Of a stretch of DNA of 64,000 bases, positions 40,663 to 51,600 are shown one piece after another. The notes under the pieces were generated by a model. It worked only from the letters and a program-made list of their open reading frames with translations, was not told the DNA's origin and did no database searches. How positions within the stretch are numbered: the stretch's first letter is position 1; the number at the start of each line of letters is the position of its first letter. Origin of the DNA: Vespa crabro (lineage: Eukaryota > Arthropoda > Insecta > Hymenoptera > Vespidae); NCBI RefSeq assembly GCF_910589235.1, contig NC_060965.1, forward strand, positions 585,001-649,000. The letters run 5' to 3'. A program made the position numbers and the translations under genes.

Positions 40663-43402
40663 GATCGCATCATCGTTCTGCTGCGACGCTTTGCGCATCA
40701 TTAACATGCGCAATCCCATTAGCATTGGAATCTTCTGTGGTTACTCCCCGTGTGCCGCAATTGGAACAATGATTATTATGCCTCGACGTTCCTTTGGAAT
40801 TCAAACGTCGGGGGAGAGGGGGCCGACTACTACAATCTTTTATCGAGCTTTCGTTTATTTTTCATCTCTTCTTTTATTTTCTTTTTTATATTTTTTTCTT
40901 TTTTTTTTTTTATTTTTTTTAATTTTTTGTTTATTTTCTTATTTTATTTATTTTCCTTTTTAAGCGAGCTTTACTATGAAACAGAGACAAAGGGTGAAGC
41001 TTAACGTGTAACAATAATCGATGATGAAGACACGTATCATCGAAACCCGAAATTAAAATCAAAGGAATTCTCATAATAATATTTCGATTAATACCGGGAA
41101 TTATTGCAATAATCTCGTTTACCTATAGATTTATTTCTCAGAGTTTGTCTCTTCTCTCGATCGTCGCGAAATGCCTCTTCGAACTATTTCGCAAAGAGAG
41201 GATGGAAGCTGACGATGCAAATAACTGTGGTACGTTGACCCTAACACGTTCGGAAGAGTTTGAATTTCTCGGTGAATTTGCTCCGAGTCTCCATTTTTTC
41301 TCTCTTTATATTATAGAACGAACTAAAAGTTTTTCCCTCCTATCCTCTCCTGTCTCTCTCTCTCTCTCTCTTCACCCTCTCTCTTTTTATATACTTTATT
41401 TTTTTCTTTGATACAAAAATAAGGACGACGCAGGAGCGACAGGACAACGCATTGATTCGTTCCTTTATCAAACGTGGTCGTCATCGTACGGTCAACTCTA
41501 TCAATCAATTCGCAAGCCTTTTGTGCCTTTCCTGCTAACGTGCTTTTGTGCAGTTTACCGAAACGAGTCGTATATATGCATATGAACTCTCGTGTTTAAC
41601 GGACCGATAATAAAAATATACACGGATATGATCGTAATAAAGTCGATCACTGTGTCATAAAGATTGGTCAGAAAAAAAAAAAAAATTAAAAGTAAAAAAA
41701 ATAAGTATATATGTAAAAAAAAAAAAAAAAAAAAAGAATTAAATAAATAAATAAAGGCACAAAAAAAATAATGCATGCAACAGAACTCATAAAATTTATC
41801 GATCATCGAACAACCTCTTTCTCTCTCTCTCTCTCTTTTTCTTTTCTAAAAGACCAAACGAGAGTAATGACGGTAGTAGCAGTAGCAGCAATAGTATAGT
41901 GATAGTAGTAGTAGTAGTTCTATAGAGGAGTTTGGTGGACTTAAAAGCGTGCTCTTTCTCTTTCTTTCATTCTTACTTGTCCGGTAGTTCGTAAGGCGAT
42001 TATACGAAAGGAAATCGGATTTTATGGATAATTCTTGTTTCCTGCCGGTCGTAAAACTCGCAAAGCGTTTCGAGTCGAAGAAGAGAATGAAAGAAAAAGA
42101 AGATGGAGAGAGAGAGAGAGAAAGAGAGAAGAAAAAGAAGAACAGACGAAGGGGTAAAAGGCAAGGAAATATGTTCGAAGTTAAACAAGAAAAAAAAAAA
42201 AGAAAGAGAATTGTAATGATCTAAAGCGAACATGTAGTACAATCTTGGATAGGTATAACTCAGGAAAAATAATCACTTCTTTCCATTCGATTTCGTTTTT
42301 ATTGACAAACATTTTTACTTAAATCCTGTAGTAGTCCCGAATAATAGGGAAATAGCAAAGTCGTTCAAGTTCTATGCAACGAGCAAAAAGCGCATACAGA
42401 AGGCGCACACATGCGAGAAGCTTTGCTCGAGTGAACGCGCAGATGCGTCATCTTTCGCGTTACATGTGACTTCCAGGTGCACGCTCGTTAGACACTCTCT
42501 CTCTCTTTCTCTCTCTCTCTCTCTGTCTCTCACACACACTGTAAGTTCCCGATGACGAAGAGAAATATCCTAGTGAAATTAGGAAGAAAATATCGATCGA
42601 GCTCGCCCTTCTTTGCCACGTACACGAAACTCAAGAGATTCGAAATGTCCCCCCCCCTCCCGCCTCACGCACACAAACACATATATGCTTTTCGATGACT
42701 CATTCGATCGATAACGTTTATCGTTGTAATAATAATATATAAATAAAAAAATATCATTTTCTTATCGAGCAATGAAATACCTTTCTCGATTCTACGAACG
42801 TATAATAAAGAGATAATATCGTCGACTAATCGCATTGTAATTCGTAATGATCCATGAAATCATCATCCGTGATCCGTTGTCTTTTCTCATCCCCACCACT
42901 CATTATTATGGGTCTTTATCGCGGACTTTCAATCGCAATTTTTCTTCCTTTTTCTAACGACAAAAGTGGGTCATAAAGTATTTCCCTGTATTCTTCGAGG
43001 AACGCAACGTAACAACAATCGCAAATATACGAAACTGATTAGCGAGTAGTAATAAAGCTAGAATCGACTAAAGGGAAGAAGGCTTTAAGATCTCTCAGTT
43101 AACTAATCTCTTTTATTACGCTGTATTATGATTTGTTTTCAATTAGAAATTCGTATGTAATTTTAATTTTATTAATTTTATTTATAAAATCAATCGTATA
43201 AATTATAATTATTCTCGGTCTATTCGATATTTCTGGTAAACGTAAATACGATTATTTATTCGATTTCTTTCTCGTACAGAAGAATTATAATGTTACCGAG
43301 AGGAAGGGATTATTTTTTAAAGCAGCCGGTCCAGGATACGCGCGCATATTATAGTCCTCCCGAGCGAATGCGAGAGAAAGAGAAAGAGAAAGAAAGAGAC
43401 AA

Positions 43403-43438
<36 letters not shown>

Positions 43439-44118
43439 TCCCACGAAAAGTCATCGCACTCGCCTTGACATCGATCGCATTTTAAAGCCACCACGTCGTA
43501 CGTGCGTAGTATCGCGAAATCTCCATACAAGAAACCTTCTCATTGGAGAAACAGAGAAAGAGAAAGAGAAACAGTAAGAGAAGAAGAAGAAAAAGAAGAA
43601 GGAGCTGGCGAACTTGGAAAAAGGAAGGACGATGCAAGGATGTCGAGTGAAAGAGAAAAAGATATATATATATATATAAAGAAAGAGAGGGAGATGGAAG
43701 AGGACACGTCGAAGGGCGAGGACGCAAAGAAGGGCAGGAAAGCAGCTGGTGGCGTTGCTTGCTTTCACGATGCACGATGCCGCGGATGATGCTCGATCGA
43801 AATGCTCTGTCAAAAATCGTTACTTGGCCCCCTCCCCTCTCGGCTGCACCACCTACAATATCTTTCTCTTTCTCCTTTTTTTCTTCCCCTCCTTTCGGCA
43901 ACCTTCCTCGCCCTTTTCTATTATATTCCCTATCTTTCTCTTTCTCGTATATGTACACACGCTCCTGTCGACCATCTCTCTCTCTCTCTCTCTCTCTCTG
44001 TGCAATTCCATCTCCTGTCGAGAGAAAAAAAACTTGCACGTTCTCAAGCAGAAGGAAGTCTTTTAACTCTGTTAGATTCTACAAGAATTTTAAAGAGTTA
44101 GCGAGGGAGAAGCTAAAA

Positions 44119-44155
<37 letters not shown>

Positions 44156-44432
44156 AATGGAAAGAATCCTTTTTGCGAGCGTCGTGACGGGGGATTGCCA
44201 GGATGATCGGGTGGAAGAGAGGGTCAAGGGCCGTAAACAGTCCGTTAGGCCCCCATGTAAGGCCTTGGAAGGGGAGAATGAGCGAAGAGGTAAAGCAGAG
44301 AAATAAAGTGTATGGAAGAGAGAGAGAGAGAGAGGGAGAGTGAACGAGCGAATCAGAAAGAGAGAGAGAGATTTGAATAAAAACAAACGAGCGTAGCGAG
44401 AGTGAGAAAGAAAAAAATATGTAGGGACAAAA

Positions 44433-44467
<35 letters not shown>

Positions 44468-44554
44468 AAAGAAAAAGAAATAAATCCAACAGCTTTGAAT
44501 TGACTTAACTGATCTCAACACTTTCGAAAAGATATGTATTACTCCTCGTTGTCT

Positions 44555-44611
<57 letters not shown>

Positions 44612-44704
44612 TTATCGTCGACGTCGTCGTAAGTTCGTCTCGAATTATGTGTATTCGATAATGCCGTGTATGTTCATTAGTAAAAAAGCTCTTACTTACT
44701 TCAT
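26163..44704 (-). CDS. ena: Enabled (Ena/VASP actin regulator), multi-exon
   Basis: Coding exons in transcript order: 44704-44700, 32369-32048, 31171-30933, 30397-30218, 28381-28320, 28112-26905, 26830-26642, 26517-26265 and 26191-26163. They sum to 2487 nt, 828 residues plus stop, with all phases agreeing. Seen: an N-terminal EVH1 domain (about residues 3-110, with MVYDDVNKKW, NNTFRVVGRK and FHQWRDNKQVYGLNF); a polyQ block; a Ser/Gly/Pro cassette; a QY-rich and proline-rich centre with runs of up to nine prolines that would bind profilin; and an EVH2 region. EVH2 has the G-actin site (LAAALQAARLKKKQ), the F-actin site (MMDEMAKTLARRR) and the C-terminal tetramerising coiled coil. Ena/VASP proteins protect and extend actin barbed ends and in flies are Abl substrates. 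The 5-nt first coding exon is the least certain part. Confidence 0.94.
28382..30217 (-). other. Intron of ena with a poly-G run
   Basis: This 1.8 kb intron has no supported coding exon. It contains a GA-rich stretch near 29290-29320 and an uninterrupted run of 19 G at 29909-29927, next to further G-rich sequence from about 29895. Confidence 0.6.
30218..30397 (-). CDS. ena: Phase-neutral 180-nt cassette exon of ena
   Basis: The exon is 180 nt long and bounded by phase-2 junctions on both sides, so the flanking exons join in frame if it is skipped (..EEDMGY + RTMTREDVAI..). It encodes 60 residues rich in Ser, Gly, His and Pro, with SLGHLPAGGQTGLSVG near its start. Its donor is CACGAG then GTGATT. 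Inclusion would alter the linker between EVH1 and the proline-rich core. Confidence 0.75.
31172..32047 (-). other. Intron of ena between the EVH1 and polyQ exons
   Basis: This 876-bp intron begins with GTAAGTTT and ends in a TAG acceptor. Apart from a pyrimidine/purine tract at about 32000-32026 it holds nothing recognisable. Confidence 0.6.
34700..34744. repeat. (GA)n microsatellite
   Basis: About 22 GA units lie in ena intron 1; a stretch of CTC units near 34624-34650 precedes them. Confidence 0.9.
38762..38968. mobile_element. Possible ~200-bp MITE with imperfect terminal inverted repeats
   Basis: The left end reads TATACAGGGTGTAAAAGAA. The right end, reverse complemented, reads TATATAGGGTGTTCGAAGAA, so both ends share TATA-N-AGGGTGT and an AGAA a few bases in. 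The inside is non-coding. A flanking TA or TATA duplication is compatible but sits in AT-rich DNA. A single matching left end, ATACAGGGTGT, also occurs near 7898 in another gene. Confidence 0.45.
39494..39549. repeat. (GA)n microsatellite
   Basis: A pure run of about 28 GA units in ena intron 1. Confidence 0.9.
44548..44610. repeat. CpG-rich (GTC)n trinucleotide tract
   Basis: About 20 GTC units lie 90-150 bp inside the proposed first intron of ena, each containing a CpG across the unit border. On the opposite strand they read (GAC)n or (CGA)n. They produce a poly-Thr open frame that is not a gene. Confidence 0.9.
44700..44704 (-). CDS. ena: Candidate 5-nt first coding exon of ena
   Basis: The EVH1 exon opens in phase 2 (C GAA GTG AGC) after a clear acceptor and needs an upstream ATG plus two bases. 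At 44704-44700 ATGAA stands directly before GTAAGTAAG, a near-perfect donor, giving MNEVSISSARAAV. Vertebrate Ena/VASP proteins begin MSE or similar at the same place. The preceding DNA is GC-rich, as expected of a 5' UTR. The implied intron is 12.3 kb. Confidence 0.55.
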
Positions 44705-47615
44705 ATTTGCTTGGCCGGGAAGCGTGTGCTATGCCCTCGTGCAAGCGTTATTCCTGCTTCTACAAAGTATATCACCGATCCCATGAAAACACGCGAGATT
44801 CGGACAAGACTTTCGGTAGTTCGACATAAATAACGCGCGGCACTAACACCACCGTGACACCCTGCTACTGCACATCTGGCCGGCCATATTGCCGACTCTC
44901 GAGATTCGTTACTCCTACCACCACCGCCTTCGTCGTTTCGTCTTGGTGCGCGGGCGCCATCATAGATAGGGAAACTATCCTCGTACGTTCGCTCGACCTA
45001 ATCCACCAACCAGATGGCGTCTTTCACGATTCGCTTTGTCATTGGTCCTTTCCCATTAATCGGATTTCTTTGAATTCCTATTCGCTGATTGAATGTCATA
45101 TCTCTCTCTCTCTGTCTCTTTTCGATACGATACGATTAAATATTAATTATTGAATGATCTAACTTGCGATTTTAATTTCCTTTTTAATTTTCTTTTTTTG
45201 CACTCTATGTAATGAGTCATTTGACAATATCTCATATCTTTATATTGTATATATATACATATATATATATATATACATGGTGTGTGTATATATATATATA
45301 TATATACAATTTGATATCTTTATGTTATTTATTCATATTAAGCTCTCTCCTTTACCGGTGAACGACAGGAAATAGCTTTCAACGCTCGTGTAATAGAAGT
45401 TATAACTAAAGAACTTTTGAGCATATTCGGCGAGTTTTGCGATTATGCTTTATATCGGAGTTTCCTGCGTGTAGAGATTTACAAAGTTAATTAGTAATGC
45501 TCTAATTAATCACGTTTCATACACGCTCCTTCGACCGAAAGTGCACCGACCGTGATTTTGTCCTGGCTTATCTGAAAAAATGAAGGAAAGAAAGAAAGAA
45601 AAAAAAAAAGAAAAGAAAAGCAAACGGCTACTAAAAATACGACGACGTAAAAGAGATCATTTGTATATATGAGCGACATTTAAGATATTACCTTCACACA
45701 TATATATGTACATATGCACATATATATTTATTAATAAGATTTATTAATTAATAAATTTACAAAGGGAAGTGCTCGCATCCTCATTTCCCTCTCTTTAGTT
45801 GGTTATTTCTAGCCAACTTGTATACCGCATAGAAATAAATCTTTCTAATCCTTACCTTTTCGTAGTTACGCCCTCCCTCCTATTATAATACGCTTGTAGA
45901 AAACGGTAGGATTATGTTAACGTAAGATTACGTTTTTACAAGTTTCGAGTTGTAACCTTGTAAGAATTCAGATTGACAAACGATTACGATAATAATTCCT
46001 TGAGTGAAAGTCTCTTGAAACTTTGTATTTTTAATGAAAGTTTCGAGAAAAAAAGAGAAAGAAATAAAATATATAAGGATATTATATATATGAATATATG
46101 AGTATGAGGAATAAAATTAATATAAAGATAAATGAAAAGTTGTAGAGAGGTCGCGTAGGATCGACCAATGAGGGATAACTTTTCCCGAGAGAACTTGAAA
46201 TTACGAGGCGCAAAAATTGGAGAAAGAGAGAAAAAGAAGAAGGAAAGAAAAAAGTCGAGACAGTAATGTTTTACTTTCTCGTTGGTCATAGTTGGAGACC
46301 AGTCGAAAAAAGAAGTGGATGATTCTGTATTACCGATGTTATCGATGGCATCAAATGAAAGGATAGTTTCGGTATTTGCCGTGACGAGGGGTCAGCGACG
46401 CACCGTACAAGGTACGCGATACGCGCCGTGTATTCGATTATTTCAGAAAAAATATATGTATTTCGAGAAGAGGGAAGAACCCAGGATCGGTGAAGTGATC
46501 GGTACGAGTGACAGGATCTTCGAAGGATCATTCGAATGAGTAAATTTCTACGCGAGAACACGAAATAGCGGGAATCTTGGCGGATTAAATCAGCGGGTGG
46601 ACGTCTCTCTTGGATATAAACGCCATTTTGTGAGCACGCATCGCGACGTAAACATCAAAACTTTCTAATCGTGTTTATCGCTAACGACAAGAGAATTTTT
46701 TATTGATCGAACGTAATAATATAATACGATAGATGTGCGATCGTTTCGGACCGTTGACTCTAACGAGGGTTTACCCATATTTCTTCCTTCCTTAGAGACG
46801 TTTCGCGCCAAATCCGGCACAACGCACCTGGCGCAACATCCCACAAACAGCTGTCCGTATTCTTGCCGATTTTTCGTATATCCACGATCGGTCCTCGATT
46901 TTTATCGTTTAAAGGACGCTCATACGGCCAGGTAGATCATCTCCCTGGGATCCATTTAATATCCCTAACGTTCGATCACCGATTAATTTCGATCTCTCCC
47001 ATAACCGTTCTCATAATGCGCCTTATGTTTTCAACTTCGATCACATTGAAACGAATTCGTTTATCGTTTACCTTCATCGTCAATTACCTTTGGTCATGAG
47101 TTCCGACGAAAAATGGCATAAACGTATCTTGCTTTTGTATCATCCTTTGGACTCTCATGGAATTGTAATTATTTCAGAATTATTATAAATGCGTTTGCCC
47201 GTGATTATGAATATGTGTGATCTATTTATTCAAGTGTTGAAAAATTTCACGTAAGAACAACGACGAAGGGGAATAACAACTGTGTCTTATTATTTGCTTA
47301 TATCAAATATTTGTGAAAAGTTGTGTGTTTATGGATAATCTTGCCCGTATAAACAGTGCTGGAACAATCGTGCGGTCAATGTTTACTTTTGTATTTATAA
47401 TCGATGTGTTTGACTTTCAGTATTCCTCTTCCCAGTGCATCCTTGAAAAAAGAAACGTATCGACATGTAGAAAAGAATTCTATAAGATATTCCTCGAGCG
47501 AACGTCTAATATTTAAAAAATCGAAAATGTGATACTAACCGGGCTTAATGGTCGAAGCAAAACATAAGGAATGGTATTCTATTCTATTCTCCCTGGATGT
47601 CAGATAAGCTGAAAA
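44705..47615. promoter_or_regulatory. Divergent ena/ash1 upstream interval
   Basis: The ATG codons of ena (minus) and ash1 (plus) face away from each other across 2.9 kb. GC- and CpG-richer segments lie at about 44720-45060, next to ena, and 46370-46640, nearer ash1, so two promoters are more likely than one shared core. Words of interest: GGCGCCATC at 44953-44961, AGATGGCGTC at 45012-45021 and a YY1/Pho-like CGCCATTTTG at 46621-46630. A possible splice acceptor GGATGTCAG lies just before the ash1 ATG, so a non-coding first exon is likely. The middle part is AT-rich with AT microsatellites at about 45247-45305. Confidence 0.5.
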
Positions 47616-48634
47616 ATGTCTGGTGATTCAGGATGGAGTGCTGTTATCCATCATCCTTCAGAATTAGAATTACAGAATTGGAATTGGGAAGAAAACGATG
47701 GAGAACAGGAAAGAGAACTTCCTTCGACAGTTGATATGGATGCGATAAAAGGTGGAGGTAGCTGGGATCCTGCTAATGGAGCTAATGGTACTACAACGAG
47801 ATCATGTCGTTTCATTTTTATAAACCTTGATAAATCGAATAAATCATTCGTGTTAGAAATCTTATCGTATGCTTTTTTCTTTTTTTTTTTTTCTTTTTTT
47901 CTTTTTTTTTTTTTTTTTTTTTTTTTTGGGTTTTTTCTTTCTTAGGAACTGACTCGATTGATTCTGAAGAAGATTCTGATTCCGACGAGGAAAGTTCTGG
48001 GGGAACCGAGGGTAGCTGTTCTTATTCAGATTCAAATTCAGAATCCGACGACGAAAGTAGCGGGGAGGAGGAGGAAGGAGAAGACACAGGATCTAATTCA
48101 GATTGTACATCTGAACATAGCGAGCAAACATTTTCAATTCAAGAGACAAATTTTGAATCGGTACGCGATGTGAAAGAATGTAGAAGATATAAATTGACGA
48201 ATTAATAACTATTAAATCAGATCTATTTTTATTATTATATCGTATGAGAAACATTTATTTTGTAGGGAGCGCTTAAACTAAAGATCACCATGAAGGGTCC
48301 AAAAAAGGAAGATATTGATAAAAGTAAATATGATAAAAATCGAAGAAATATGACAAAAAAGATCAAAGCGACGAGTCGTGGAGTAAAAGTAAGTGTTTTT
48401 TTATAACACGCAAATTATACATATATATATATACACACACACGCGCGCACGCACGCATATTTGTTCTTATTATACCATTATTCCGTACGATTAGTCTTCA
48501 GAATGTAGCAGCGATGACTCCGATTCATCGGCAAGTCAGAATTTCCAACACACGCAACAAGCGATCATTCAACAATCGCAGCAACAACAACAACAACAAC
48601 AACAGCAGCAGCAGCAGCAGCAGCAGCAACAACC

Positions 48635-48682
<48 letters not shown>

Positions 48683-51600
48683 TCAGCATCAGCCACTTCA
48701 AGAAATAAACCAAGAAGACTTGGCAGCTATTTTACCGGATCAAGAACACGAGGATGCGCCGTTTGATGGATTTGAGGACTCGGAAAGTGGTCGTTTAGTA
48801 TCGAAAGCTATCGAACGTATGTCGTTAGGAGCGGACTCGGACACTAGTGAAAATGGTGATCAAAATCCTATACCTGTATATAGTTCTTCGCTTTTACAAC
48901 AATTCGTCGAAAAGACGGCGCTTTTGTCGGAGCCTCGAAAGAGACGTAGTAAATTGGGAAAGAAACTCAACGATACCGAATATCCGTGCGTATCAAACGT
49001 TTCACCGGATTCAGGCATTCAATCTGTAGATAATAGTCCATTGCATTTAGCAATTAGTCCAGTTAGCCCGCCAGTTCCCACGCAATCACCTGTACAGCCT
49101 ATTGTTCCAAAACCAGCTGTTAATGTGGATAGGGTTTTGTATCCGCCTAAGAGAAAACCAGGTAGGCCGGCTAAGGCCGTATCGACCCAACCCCGTGGCC
49201 CTGGAAGGCCCAGATTAAAGCCAGAACTTACTGAGAAAATAGAAAAAGTTGAGAAACATGAAAGAAAAGTTACGCAGTCGCAGCAAAAGGTCGTCAAGAA
49301 AGAAGTTACTCCAGGTAAGAGAGGAAAGGTGAAAACCTTGGCAAAATCAACGACAGCTCAACAAGATGCGCCTGCAATTAAAAGAGTTAAAGATAAGAAG
49401 CCTTTCCAAAATAATAAGCGGTCTAGTACAGTGAAAGTTTTACAAGAGAAAGCTAGTAAGAAAAATGAAAAAGCATCACCGGCTAGAGTTAAGTGCCTAA
49501 GCAGAACGGTAGCGAATAAAGCTATGCGAGAAACGACACAATGTGATAGCAAAGTTTGTAAAAAATTAAAACAAGAGAAACCTAATGTATCTAATAAAGG
49601 CATGATGCCGGTAACGACGCGTCAGAAACAGTCTTCTTGTGAGCGTAATGCAAGTGAACAAAAAACTTTGCATCCCAATAAAAGAAGCTCGAAGGAAAAT
49701 AGAAATAACGTTCCAAGTACGACGAGAAAGCAAAGCCCGTTGAAGAAATCCGTTCCGCAAACTACGCGGCGCGTTTTAAAAGAAAACAAATGTAATAAAA
49801 AGAGTAATTCAACGTTTGAAACAAATGGCGTAAGCGTCCAAACGTTAATATCCTTACCTATCGGTGAAGTATTAAAGACGGAAAATGTAGAAAATGTATC
49901 TAATAAGTGTGACAAGGCGACGCAACCGATACACACTCATTGTCATAAGCACCATCATCACAAACATCGTCGGCGATTGTTAATGCCACCGAAAAATCCA
50001 ATTCGTATCGACCCGTGTATCATACAGGAATTAGAAAAGCTGATCGAGGAGTTTACTAGATCTTGTAGTTTAGGCAGAAATAATAATAATTCTAATCATA
50101 CGGAGTTACCACAAATTTTTCGAGTAAAAAAGCTCACAAAGAAGAGGAAAGGTGATGTCAGTTCGAACGACGATCAGAAGTTAAAAAGACGCTTAAAGAA
50201 GGAAAAGGTACTTTTGAGCTCAGATTCAAAAAGCAATACAAACACGAGTACAAATTCTAATCCAAATGAACAAAGATTGCCGTTGAAGAAAAGGCATTAT
50301 CATGTGTCTAGTCCGCATAGCTCCCAGAGTTCAAATGCTAGTTGTACCGATACCAATCCGAATGAATCTAATTCGACTGAAAGCCATATAGAGGAAGCAA
50401 TTGAAGCTACGATAAATAGGTATGGCGGCAGTTCAGCGTCTTCTGTTCATGAGGAAAACGTCGTAATAACACCGAAAAAGAGACTTAGAGATAATGAAAA
50501 TGCAGTACCTGAAAAACAAGGAAACAATTCTGGTGAATCTTTAGAGGATAAACCGTTAAATCAATTGGAAGTACAACCTCGAAGGAAGAAGAAAATTGTA
50601 AAAGATCTTAGGGTTACGGTTACGAAGTTGTCATCCGAAAGTCACGGATTATTAACGGAGAAAGTTGATAAGTCTGAGAAATCTACGAATGAGAAAAATT
50701 TGAAGAATCATGTAGACAAATCAATCAAGTCGGACAAAGTAGTTGCAGAAAAGGTCGTAAAGGTTGATAAGAATCAAGCGGATAAAGTGGAAAAAATTGA
50801 TTCGTCGATTGATGAAAATGATCATTTAGAAAAACACATAAAAGTCGATGCAGAGGAAAGTATAACGGAGAATAGTAACGTGCAAGAGGGTGGGCTTGAG
50901 AAAAAGATTAAACAAGATAACGTATTGAATGTTCCAAATCCAGTAAATTCTTCTGCAGCGTTACTTCTTACAAAGAAAAAAATGCGAAGGCGTAAGACTA
51001 TCAATCGTACGGGCTTTCCTACATTAAAGAAAAAGAAAAAGAAAATATTTACCGCGACTGATACGACTGTAATGAAAAAGGGAACTATTATACCCGGAAC
51101 CAATGCAATGCCTAAAGATCAAGATTCCATGGAAGGAGATATAAAAGAAAGTAAACTGGATAGCAAAGTGGTATCCCTGTCAAACGACAAAATTTCGGAT
51201 GGTGTTACAATTGAAGATGACATCAAAGTCAAAAACGGAAATAATGCTAAATCACAGAGTCACGTAGACGTTAAAGATTTTGAGGATTCTAATTCGGGAC
51301 GTAATATAACATCTAGTAATAGTGGTTCCGATGAAATATTGGACTCTTGTCCAGGACAATTGAGAGTACGTAAAGATCTCGTTGAATCCGATAGTAGTAC
51401 TCCTTCCGATAAGATATATCCGGTTAAGTTTGAAAAACTTCAAGATTGTAGAATTTACGATGAAAATGCGTCGTTAGAAGAATCTCTTGAAAGATATACT
51501 CAAAATCAAAGAATAGCCGAACTTAATGAGGAAAATTTAAAAAAGTTAGAACGTGCTAATGCTCATAATAATGTGAAAATGGAGCTATCGGCTTGTTTTA

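Larger units (their letters stand above)
32370..44699 (-). other. Large first intron of ena (if the 5-nt exon is right)
   Basis: This 12.3 kb interval has no supported coding exon. Repeats: AT at about 32965-32993 and 38979-39026, GA at 34700-34744, 39494-39549 and 40477-40518, an inverted CT/GA pair at 37696-37734 and 37833-37862, and CAG-type mixtures at 33673-33725 and 38636-38662. A possible MITE lies at 38762-38968. A 94-codon open frame at 35643-35359 is less repetitive than its neighbours but has no donor in the phase required by the EVH1 exon. Sixteen to eighteen CGT/GTC units at about 44548-44610 lie just inside the intron start. Confidence 0.5.

Noticed and set aside
43451..44489. 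Several overlapping long frames on both strands
   Set aside because: All rest on GA/CT tracts read as Arg-Glu or Ser-Leu; no conserved sequence.
49019..51443. Minus-strand frames within ash1 exon 4
   Set aside because: Shadows of the 3.5 kb coding exon with no independent features.
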